DNA of 9,356 nucleotides from Eutrophocola sp965662685 (GTDB lineage Bacteria; Pseudomonadota; Gammaproteobacteria; Pseudomonadales; Pseudohongiellaceae), in NCBI GenBank assembly GCA_965662685.1, contig CBFIIQ010000069.1:1-9356 (forward strand), given 5' to 3'. A program made the translations under genes and the position numbers. Shown one piece after another: positions 1-5,613 of the stretch (the stretch's first letter is position 1; the number at the start of each line of letters is the position of its first letter). The notes beneath the pieces are model-generated. The model saw only the letters and a list, made by a program, of their open reading frames with translations. It was not told where the DNA came from and searched no databases.

Positions 1-958
1 AGGCAGAATTTGTCCATTCCCAGCGCTTGCCCCAGGAGAAATCCTTGCAGGCTATCTCCCATTCAAACTCTGTAGGCAGGCGCATATTTTTCCAGCTGGC
101 GTAGGCGCTGGCTTCATAAAAAGACACATGGCTGACTATTGCATCAGGGTTTATTGGTTGCAGGCCGGCCAGGGTATAGTAAAACCATTCACCGTTTTTT
201 TGTTGCCAGTAGAGGGGAGACTCGACTCTGTTTTCTTTCATCCAATGCCAGCCATCATCAAGCCAGTATTGAAATTTTTCGTAACCACCATCTTCAATGA
301 AGGCCAGATATTCCGCATTGGTGACCAGTGCCTTACTGAGCTGAAATGGATTCAGGTAAACTTTGTGTCTGGCACACTCATTATCAAAATGAAAATCGTT
401 TCCGTCATAGCCGATATCGTATAGACCTTCCTCTATTTCAACGAATCCGCTTTCCAGGTTGCTGTCGTCAACCAGATTGGCAGACTCGTTATATACCGGA
501 AGGACAGGATTATGCCCGAGGGTAAGCTTCAGGTCTGTCAGCAACAGTTCCTGGTGCTGCTGCTCATGGTTGATGCCCAAAGTGGTCAGGGTTTCGGCTT
601 GCGGTGCTGGTGAGTTGTCCAGCAGAGCCAGCATATGTTCATTGATATATTGTCGGTACTGATAAACTTTTTCGATGTCGGGAGTGGTAATTACACCGCG
701 TGATGATCGGGCCAGTCGTTCACCCACATGATTGTAGTAACTATTAAAGAGGAAGCCGAACCGGGGATCAAACTCTCGGTAGCCGGGCAGAAAGTTTTTC
801 AGAATCATTTCTTCGAAAAACCAGCTGGTATGAGCCAGATGCCATTTCGGTGGGCTTGCATAGTCAAACACCTGAGGCACATAGTCTTCTATGGAAAGAG
901 GTGTGCAGAGGTTTTCTGAGACCTGCCGGGTCTGCTGGAATTTTTCTTTTAGTGACAT
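1..958 (-). CDS. egtB: Ergothioneine biosynthesis protein EgtB (sulfoxide synthase), C-terminus cut by the window edge
   Basis: EgtB enzymes are cytoplasmic non-haem iron enzymes that join a cysteine or gamma-glutamylcysteine sulfur to trimethylhistidine with O2, the central step of ergothioneine synthesis. The minus-strand frame is open for 319 codons to the left edge. Residues 1-150 are the DinB-like half: the iron-ligand histidines are likely H43 in WHLAHT (39-44) and H131 and H135 in NHEQQHQE (130-137). From about residue 170 the FGE-sulfatase-like half begins, with the typical RLPTEFEWE at 293-301. Family members run to a little over 400 residues, so about 100 are missing. The ATG at 958-956 is certain within this frame, because an in-frame TAA lies three codons upstream (CTT, AGG, GAT between). 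Ribosome-site pairing is weak (AGG). The usual partner egtD is not in the window and may lie to the left. The related OvoA is less likely, since the N-terminus reads like EgtB. Confidence 0.93.
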   Translation of the reverse strand, partial: MSLKEKFQQTRQVSENLCTPLSIEDYVPQVFDYASPPKWHLAHTSWFFEEMILKNFLPGYREFDPRFGFLFNSYYNHVGERLARSSRGVITTPDIEKVYQYRQYINEHMLALLDNSPAPQAETLTTLGINHEQQHQELLLTDLKLTLGHNPVLPVYNESANLVDDSNLESGFVEIEEGLYDIGYDGNDFHFDNECARHKVYLNPFQLSKALVTNAEYLAFIEDGGYEKFQYWLDDGWHWMKENRVESPLYWQQKNGEWFYYTLAGLQPINPDAIVSHVSFYEASAYASWKNMRLPTEFEWEIACKDFSWGKRWEWTNSA

Positions 959-1140
959 AAGCCTATCTTATCAATCCGCAGAACTGCTAGCTAATTGCAG
1001 CAGGTACAGGTTCTTTATTACGTCAGGGCGGATGAAAAGGATTAATTCTGAAAACCATTTTGGAAATCAGATAAAGGCAGTATTAGTTGAACAATAAATA
1101 GCCCGGCTGATACCGGGCTTAATCTGTGACAAGCTAATTA
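959..1140. other. Intergenic region upstream of egtB
   Basis: This 182-bp gap lies between two minus-strand genes. It holds the terminator of the right-hand gene and must contain the egtB promoter and leader. No convincing -35/-10 pair was found on the minus strand, and no small gene is supported. Confidence 0.6.
1100..1119 (-). terminator. Hairpin terminator of the DUF6152 operon
   Basis: A perfect 7-bp stem (AGCCCGG at 1100-1106, CCGGGCT at 1113-1119) has a 6-nt loop. It lies 21 bp beyond the stop codon of the minus-strand gene ending at 1141. Read on the minus strand, the stem is followed by ATTTATTGTT, a T-rich but interrupted tail, so it fits a rho-independent terminator of moderate strength. 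It separates the two-gene operon from egtB. Confidence 0.7.
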
Positions 1141-1950
1141 CTAACGCAGTTCCTCGGGTGGAAGAGTCTGGCCATCAGCATCAAGAATATGTCTGTTGTT
1201 CTGGGAGCAGATATATTCAATTTGTTCCCAGGTGCGATCACGGCGGTAGGTATAGGTCAGGTGCCAGGGTTCGGCGAGAACCTTTGGATCTTCGAAAGTA
1301 AAGTCGAGATGGAGTTGGTCTTCATCTTCCGGATCCAGATAAATTCGTTCTGTCACGGTGAGTTGATCACTGTTAGTGATTCCTGCCCGACCGAGACGCT
1401 GGCCGGGTTGGGTGCCGATGGTAGTGACAACGAGAGTGTCGCCATCCCAATGTCCTCGTGAATAGCCAAAGTAATTAGCGTCCAGTTCATCTCTGGATGG
1501 CATCGGTCGTCCGTCAGTAAATATCCGGCGTACCTGCATCAGTGCTTCCTGAATCACAGTAATTTTTCCTGGCGTAAACAGAAACTCCAGGCTGTAGGGA
1601 AAATTCATGATGTAGGGAAATCCGTCAGGTTCGCAATTGTTGGAAGTTTCCGGGACTTCATAGTTGGGATCCGCTGCCAGCCTGGCCTGATGCATTTCCC
1701 AGGTTTCCTTGGCTTCACCAATCAGCACTGGTTCCCCCCCGCCGACCTGGCCAAAAGCAGGAAACCAGAGCCCGCGCCAGTCAGGTAACTGGTCGAGTTC
1801 GGCATAACTGGCGTCTTTGGCGTTGGCAGGATAAACAACATCATCCTGAGCGTGTGCCGCGACACTCACAAGCTGGGCAGCCAGGAGAAGGGCGCAGCTG
1901 AATATTGTATTAGGTATCGATGTATTAGCTGTTACTGAGAGAATTTTCAT
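1141..1950 (-). CDS. Exported protein of unknown function with a GHWDGDTLVV motif
   Basis: The product is 269 residues and its biochemical function is not known. A signal peptide is clear: a hydrophobic stretch at about 15-33 and a likely cut after AHA (32-34), giving a mature N-terminus of QDD. The body has the motif pattern of a group of periplasmic proteins I recognise from Acidobacteria and Gammaproteobacteria without a functional name: CEPDGFPYIMNFPYSLEF (106-123), a PGKI turn near 127-130, RRIFTDGRPMP (141-151) and GYSRGHWDGDTLVVTT (162-177). The repeated short strands suggest a beta-rich fold. Two cysteines remain after export (C106, C248). It is the second gene of a probable operon with the DUF6152 gene, 58 bp downstream of it and followed by a terminator. 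The ATG at 1950-1948 has no strong ribosome site, but it sits correctly for the signal peptide. Confidence 0.85.
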   Translation of the reverse strand: MKILSVTANTSIPNTIFSCALLLAAQLVSVAAHAQDDVVYPANAKDASYAELDQLPDWRGLWFPAFGQVGGGEPVLIGEAKETWEMHQARLAADPNYEVPETSNNCEPDGFPYIMNFPYSLEFLFTPGKITVIQEALMQVRRIFTDGRPMPSRDELDANYFGYSRGHWDGDTLVVTTIGTQPGQRLGRAGITNSDQLTVTERIYLDPEDEDQLHLDFTFEDPKVLAEPWHLTYTYRRDRTWEQIEYICSQNNRHILDADGQTLPPEELR

Positions 1951-2008
1951 AAGGCTGTTTCGGCTTTAGGTAACGCATTTGCGGTAATGGGTTTGTCACA
2001 AGACGGAG

Positions 2009-2413
2009 TTAGTTTCTTTCCTGACACACACGTTGAGCTGCACCGACATCACAATAATAGGTGCCGTTCGCCAGTTGTACCCAAAAGAATCTGCCGCCGG
2101 GACTGCCATCGGCATAGGGGCTGACAGAAAAGGTGACTTCATCCCCGATAGAAAAGAGGTCAGGAGAAAAGCCGCGACGGGTCAGATGTACCTTGCTGGT
2201 AAATTCCACGCCCCAGCGTATGTCAGTGCCATCATCTGAAGGCACATCAACCATGATCCAGACATGGGGATTGGTCCATTGTACTTCGCCGACAATACCG
2301 GTGAACTCAACCTTGGTGGTCTGGTCAAACATGGCAAAGGAATGATGAGCAAGCGCGGTACCCGCAGTTATACAGAGTAGTACAACAGTGAACAATGTAG
2401 TGATTTTTTTCAT
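2009..2413 (-). CDS. DUF6152 family periplasmic protein
   Basis: This small exported protein (134 residues) matches DUF6152, a family without an assigned role. Residues 1-22 are a signal peptide ending in ALA, so the mature protein should begin HHSFAMFD. The family core is visible: KVEFTGIVGEVQWTNPHVWI (34-53), in which a strand leads into the conserved WTNPH, then RWGVEF (66-71) and beta strands through to about 113. The all-beta pattern resembles a small OB-like barrel (inference). Two cysteines near the C-terminus (C121, C130) could form a disulfide. The start is set by GAGGG at 2419-2423, five bases from the ATG. It is the first gene of a probable operon with the 269-residue exported protein and is divergent from the PQQ/cytochrome gene, so a shared promoter region or pathway is plausible. 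The histidine pair at the predicted mature N-terminus is notable (see findings). Confidence 0.88.
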   Translation of the reverse strand: MKKITTLFTVVLLCITAGTALAHHSFAMFDQTTKVEFTGIVGEVQWTNPHVWIMVDVPSDDGTDIRWGVEFTSKVHLTRRGFSPDLFSIGDEVTFSVSPYADGSPGGRFFWVQLANGTYYCDVGAAQRVCQERN

Positions 2414-2629
2414 TTTTTCCCTCTGATCTTCCCCAAATCCAGGCTTTATTTATTGGCGGTGGGAATGTGAGCGAATGAGAATAGCATGAAGCCTGTCAGC
2501 TGCAAAACGCAAAAAACACAACATTTAGGCATAGTGGTCTGGTAAGCTTTGGCAGCAAACATAGATTCGTTAGTTAAATATTGAATGGGAATTCAGCGGC
2601 ACAAAGGCTTGCCGATCCGAGGGGGAAGA
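2414..2629. other. Divergent promoter region between the DUF6152 operon and the quinohemoprotein gene
   Basis: These 216 bp must hold both divergent promoters. On the minus strand, TTGCAG and TATTCT spaced 16 bp apart form a weak candidate for the DUF6152 operon. On the plus strand, TTGGCA near 2550 is a possible -35, but no good -10 follows at the right distance. No strong palindromic operator was seen. An upstream ATG at 2585 in the plus frame was rejected as a start because it lacks a ribosome site and would put 15 polar residues before the signal peptide. Confidence 0.45.
2619..2625 (+). promoter_or_regulatory. Ribosome binding site fixing the quinohemoprotein start
   Basis: GAGGGGG ends four bases before the ATG at 2630, with its GAGG core seven bases away. 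No comparable site precedes the in-frame ATG at 2585, so 2630 is the better start. It gives MKSFGIAG, a normal signal-peptide beginning. Confidence 0.75.
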
Positions 2630-4474
2630 ATGAAAAGTTTTGGTATTGCCGGGCGTCTTTTTGAAAGGCTTGTACTTGCTTTATTGTTATCTTTGCCAAT
2701 GATTGCACTGGCTCAGGACGGTGCTGAATTATATAACGCCCGTTGCGCCGCCTGTCATGAAGCCCCTGCTAATGAAGCCGTAAGGGCACCGGCAAGAGCA
2801 GTTCTGGAACAACAGCCACCCGAAACTATCTATCGTGTGCTGACCCAGGGAGTTATGCGTATCCAGGCATCTGGTCTGACCAATATGCAGATGCAGTCAC
2901 TCTCAGAATATATTGCTGGTCGCCCCATGTCTGAATTGAATCTGACTATGACGACTAATCTGTGTGCAGATAATCCGCCGATGGGAAATCCTGCGCTGTC
3001 ACCGGCCTGGAATGGTTGGGGCAGTGATCATCGTAATGCCCGCGCTGCGCTGGACGCTGGTGTAAGTGCTGACAATATTCACAGATTACGCCTGAAATGG
3101 GTGTTTGGCCTGCCAGGAGAAGATCAGCCCCGTGCACAACCGGTAGTGGTTTCCGGTCGCCTGTTTGTTGGCAACAAAGCTGGAGCCATATATTCCCTGG
3201 ATGCAAAAAGCGGTTGTACTTACTGGACCTATCTGCCGCGCAATGGCGTGCGTAGTGCCTTGTCTGTCGGCCCGATAAACCTGCCTGAAGGGGGTGATGG
3301 CTATGCCGTTTTCTTTCAGGACCTGCGCGGTAATGTTTATGCGGTGAATGCGCAAAATGGTGAAGAAATCTGGGTTGCGAGAATTGAAGATCATCCCGGT
3401 GTGCGTGGCACGGGTTCCGTCACGCTGTTTGAAGGCAATCTATACATACCGTCTGCAGGAGTTGTGGAAGAAACCAACTCCTCCGGGCCTGATTACCCCT
3501 GCTGTACTTTTCGCGGCAGTATTACCAAGGTTGATGCCAACAGCGGGCAGATACTCTGGAAAACCTACACCATGGATGAGCCTCAGCCGCGCGGACTTAG
3601 TGATACCGGGGTCCAGCTATATGGACCATCCGGCGCGGGCATCTGGAATGCCCCGACTATTGATCCAGATCGGGGTCTGCTTTATACCGCTACGGGTAAT
3701 GCCTATGGTGACCCGGCTCCAATTACCTCGGATGCGGTAATCGCCATGGATCTGGAAAGCGGGGAGATAGTCTGGGTAAATCAGATGACGCCGAATGATG
3801 CATTTATCACTGGCTGCAGTCGTAACGGTGATAACAATAGCGCGAATTGTCCCATTGAGCTCGGTCCGGATGTGGATTTTTCTGCTTCACCCATCCTTAC
3901 TTCAACGTCTGATGGCAGGGAATTACTTGTTATACCGCAGAAGTCCGGCATGGCCCATGCACTTGATCCGAACAATAACGGGGTACTTGTCTGGCAATAT
4001 TATGTTGCGCCTGGCAGTGCCTCCGGTGGTTGGTGGGGGATGTCAGTAGCGAATGGCATGGCCTATGTTGGCGTAGGCGGATACGGTAATCCCGACTCTG
4101 GTGGTGTTCACGGTATTGAGCTTGCCAGTGGTCAGGGGGTCTGGGTTGCGCCTCCGCAGGACCTGCTTTGCCAGACGGGTCGTGGTTGTCGTGCAACCCA
4201 GTCTGCGGCTGTTACAGCAGTTCCAGGGGCGGTCTTTAGTGGCTCAGCCGACGGTGGCATGCGGGTCTATAGTGCCGAGGACGGTAAAGTATTGTGGACG
4301 TTTGACAGTAATCCGGCCTTCGACACTATCAATGGTGTAGAGGCACAAGGCGGATCCTTTGATGCATCGGGGCCAGTGGTAGTAGATGGTATGGTTTATA
4401 TGCTGTCAGGTAACTGCTGCATTGTAGGTCGACCGGGCAATGCCCTGTTTGCGTTTGAAATCACAGCAGACTGA
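2630..4474 (+). CDS. Exported cytochrome c/PQQ beta-propeller quinohemoprotein, polyvinyl-alcohol-dehydrogenase type
   Basis: This probable periplasmic alcohol dehydrogenase would pass electrons from PQQ through an N-terminal haem to the respiratory chain. The 614 residues hold a signal peptide cut after ALA (26-28), then a small cytochrome c domain with CAACH at 39-43; M76 is a candidate sixth haem ligand. From about 125 follows an eight-bladed PQQ-type propeller with repeated blade motifs such as GAIYSLDAKSG (185-195), GNVYAVNAQNGEEIW (234-248) and GGMRVYSAEDGKVLW (542-556). TATGN at 353-357 resembles the segment supplying the calcium-ligand asparagine in quinoprotein dehydrogenases. Vicinal cysteines occur at 291-292 (CCTFRGS) and 596-597. 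The haem-first order and CCTFRGS recall polyvinyl alcohol dehydrogenases, but the substrate cannot be read from sequence; other secondary or polymeric alcohols are equally possible. It is divergent from the DUF6152 operon and convergent with dsbA. Confidence 0.88.
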   Translation: MKSFGIAGRLFERLVLALLLSLPMIALAQDGAELYNARCAACHEAPANEAVRAPARAVLEQQPPETIYRVLTQGVMRIQASGLTNMQMQSLSEYIAGRPMSELNLTMTTNLCADNPPMGNPALSPAWNGWGSDHRNARAALDAGVSADNIHRLRLKWVFGLPGEDQPRAQPVVVSGRLFVGNKAGAIYSLDAKSGCTYWTYLPRNGVRSALSVGPINLPEGGDGYAVFFQDLRGNVYAVNAQNGEEIWVARIEDHPGVRGTGSVTLFEGNLYIPSAGVVEETNSSGPDYPCCTFRGSITKVDANSGQILWKTYTMDEPQPRGLSDTGVQLYGPSGAGIWNAPTIDPDRGLLYTATGNAYGDPAPITSDAVIAMDLESGEIVWVNQMTPNDAFITGCSRNGDNNSANCPIELGPDVDFSASPILTSTSDGRELLVIPQKSGMAHALDPNNNGVLVWQYYVAPGSASGGWWGMSVANGMAYVGVGGYGNPDSGGVHGIELASGQGVWVAPPQDLLCQTGRGCRATQSAAVTAVPGAVFSGSADGGMRVYSAEDGKVLWTFDSNPAFDTINGVEAQGGSFDASGPVVVDGMVYMLSGNCCIVGRPGNALFAFEITAD

Positions 4475-4521
4475 GTAGCTGATTGAGGGCGAGCGGGCGG
4501 GGGGGACGGAAAAGAGGCGAA
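4475..4521. other. Convergent intergenic gap with a G-quadruplex motif and no hairpin terminator
   Basis: The 47 bp between two convergent stop codons contain no stem-loop followed by a T-run on either strand. Instead the plus strand has four G-runs of three or more: 4487-4489, 4495-4497, and a run of seven G at 4499-4505 that can supply two, with loops of 5, 1 and 1 bases. This fits the standard G3+N1-7 quadruplex pattern and would lie in the 3' end of the quinohemoprotein mRNA. Confidence 0.6.
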
Positions 4522-5199
4522 TTAAAAATCTGTTCGTCGTTCGTCGCGCAAACGTCGAACAAGCATATTCACCGCAATGTTCAATTCGATATGGTTGAAG
4601 ATGGCTTTATTGTGAGTAACTTCGAAGCGGCCGTTAACGATAACGCTGGGTAATTTGTCTACGCCGTATTCAGCAGTACGTAGTCTTGCATTTTCTACCT
4701 GTGAATTTACTTCAGCGGAACTCCAGACTTTATCAAATTCCTCAGCAGCCACATTGCTGGCAAGAAACAATGTCCTGATCTGGGCCTCGGTGCGCAGGGG
4801 ATTATTGTTCTTATGTATTGCCTTGAAAGCCTCTCTATGAATAGTGTCTTCAGCGTTAACGGCTATGGCGCTGTAATAAATTCGTGCATGCAATGCCATT
4901 ATGTCATTCCAGATCGCCGGCATTCGATGTAATACCAGATCGCCTCTTACGCCTTCACCCCAGTCGGTCATGACAGGTTCCAGGGTGGCGCACTCCGGGC
5001 AGCCATACCAGAAAATTTCCCGTACTTCGATTCTGTCGGCATCGGTTTCTGTTTGCACCGGATTTTTCAACGCCTGGTAATGGACACCTTCAATAAACTC
5101 TCTGGGTTGTGCCTGGGAATAATGAAAGACACTGGCGAGTAAAAATACCAGGACTAATTTGGGCGCCAGTTTATGCTTATAGAAAAGATTCAGTTGCAT
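4522..5199 (-). CDS. dsbA: DsbA-like thiol:disulfide oxidoreductase with a CPEC active site
   Basis: DsbA proteins introduce disulfide bonds into exported proteins in the periplasm. The 225-residue product has the usual length and layout: a basic start (KHK, 8-10), a hydrophobic stretch (14-25) and a likely signal cut after SQA (28-30). The strand EVREIFWYGCPEC (58-70) carries the active site C67-P68-E69-C70. A helical insertion follows (about 100-165), and KLPSVIVNGRF holds the expected cis-proline loop of the thioredoxin fold. The frame FWYGCPxC..LEP is the DsbA signature, but the third position is Glu where the canonical enzyme has His (CPHC), so redox potential may differ. Clients could include the exported cysteine-containing neighbours (inference). 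The ATG at 5199-5197 has little Shine-Dalgarno pairing, and palindromes lie directly upstream. It is convergent with the quinohemoprotein gene. A specialised DsbA paralogue is an alternative to the housekeeping one. Confidence 0.88.
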   Translation of the reverse strand: MQLNLFYKHKLAPKLVLVFLLASVFHYSQAQPREFIEGVHYQALKNPVQTETDADRIEVREIFWYGCPECATLEPVMTDWGEGVRGDLVLHRMPAIWNDIMALHARIYYSAIAVNAEDTIHREAFKAIHKNNNPLRTEAQIRTLFLASNVAAEEFDKVWSSAEVNSQVENARLRTAEYGVDKLPSVIVNGRFEVTHNKAIFNHIELNIAVNMLVRRLRDERRTDF

Positions 5200-5213
5200 G
5201 TGATGTTCTAAAA

Positions 5214-5227
5214 TATTTCCGGAAATA
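5214..5227. repeat. 14-bp perfect palindrome upstream of dsbA
   Basis: TATTTCCGGAAATA reads the same on both strands and lies 15 bp upstream of the dsbA ATG, in the leader or promoter. It could be an operator for a dimeric regulator or a short cruciform; no known regulator site was recognised. Confidence 0.6.
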
Positions 5228-5231
5228 GAAA

Positions 5232-5250
5232 TGACATTTTAGAAATGTCA
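5232..5250. repeat. 8-bp perfect inverted repeat with 3-bp centre upstream of dsbA
   Basis: TGACATTT at 5232-5239 and AAATGTCA at 5243-5250 are perfect reverse complements around TAG. The TGACA-N9-TGTCA form is typical of dimeric repressor sites, but the regulator cannot be named. It lies 32-51 bp upstream of the dsbA start codon, where an operator would be expected. Confidence 0.6.
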
Positions 5251-5307
5251 CTTCAAAGATAAAATTGTTGCTGCTGGCAACGCGCGTAGTTATAGACGTG
5301 TAATGTA

Positions 5308-5323
5308 GCAGAATCAATTCTGC
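5308..5323. repeat. 16-bp near-palindrome, possible operator
   Basis: GCAGAAT at 5308-5314 and ATTCTGC at 5317-5323 are perfect reverse complements around a CA centre. It sits about 110 bp from dsbA and 290 bp from the ankyrin gene. It is too tight for an RNA hairpin loop, which favours a protein-binding site over a terminator. Confidence 0.45.
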
Positions 5324-5531
5324 AGGCAACCGGGTTTTATTGACCGCGTGATCTGTAATTACTGCCTAAAACAGAGGGCTGGTCTGTATAAAGATTAAGT
5401 CGACAGGGTTGTGGGTCAGTTTTACCGTTTCGGCAATCAAGCATTCTTGAGGTATCAATAGGCATTGTTATATAGTGCAGGGGCATTCGTTGCAGTATTT
5501 TTGGGCTAATGTGCAAGCAATATGCACTATT

Positions 5532-5560
5532 TTTTCAGTGTAATAACGAGCCCGTATAAG
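5532..5560 (+). promoter_or_regulatory. Putative sigma-70 promoter of the ankyrin/DUF1592 operon
   Basis: TTTTCA (5532-5537, four of six consensus bases) and TATAAG (5555-5560, five of six) are separated by exactly 17 bp. This places transcription start near 5567, leaving a leader of about 45 bases before the TTG start. It is the best pair in the region, but AT-rich sequence makes chance matches common. Confidence 0.4.
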
Positions 5561-5603
5561 ATTATTAATTTACATTCAGTTGCAGACATACAGTAATTTT
5601 CCC

Positions 5604-5609
5604 GGAGGA
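5604..5609 (+). promoter_or_regulatory. Ribosome binding site selecting a TTG start
   Basis: GGAGGA lies four bases before TTG at 5614. No ATG lies nearby in frame. The next alternative, GTG at 5626, would be 16 bases from the site, too far for normal initiation. The strong site may offset the poor start codon. Confidence 0.75.
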
Positions 5610-5613
5610 AGAT

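Larger units (their letters stand above)
5200..5613. other. 414-bp non-coding divergent region rich in inverted repeats
   Basis: No coding frame is supported here. The stretch separates the divergent dsbA and ankyrin genes and holds a palindrome cluster (5206-5250), a 16-bp near-palindrome (5308-5323), a spaced 8-bp inverted repeat (5472-5479 with 5523-5530), a short hairpin GTGCA/TGCAC (5511-5527) followed by a T-run, a putative promoter (5532-5560) and the ribosome site for the TTG start. It is unusually long for two promoters alone, so an unrecognised small RNA or regulatory leader is possible but not shown. Confidence 0.5.

Noticed and set aside
128..1097. Several short plus-strand open frames across 128-1097
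   Set aside because: They overlap the egtB reading frame, or its upstream region, on the opposite strand. Their translations show no family features, while the minus frame gives a clear EgtB.
2585..2629. Upstream ATG at 2585 as start of the quinohemoprotein
   Set aside because: It lacks a ribosome site and adds 15 polar residues before the signal peptide; ATG 2630 has GAGGGGG at good spacing.
2955..4340. Open frames in other phases inside the quinohemoprotein gene on both strands
   Set aside because: Shadow frames with unlikely composition inside an intact 614-codon gene with recognised domains.
5267..5281. GTTGC/GCAAC hairpin in the dsbA upstream region
   Set aside because: A 5-bp stem with a 5-nt loop is common by chance and has no T-tract.
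5511..5535. GTGCA/TGCAC hairpin plus T-run as a rho-independent terminator
   Set aside because: The stem is only five pairs with a 7-nt loop and no gene lies upstream on the plus strand to terminate; kept only as part of the regulatory region.
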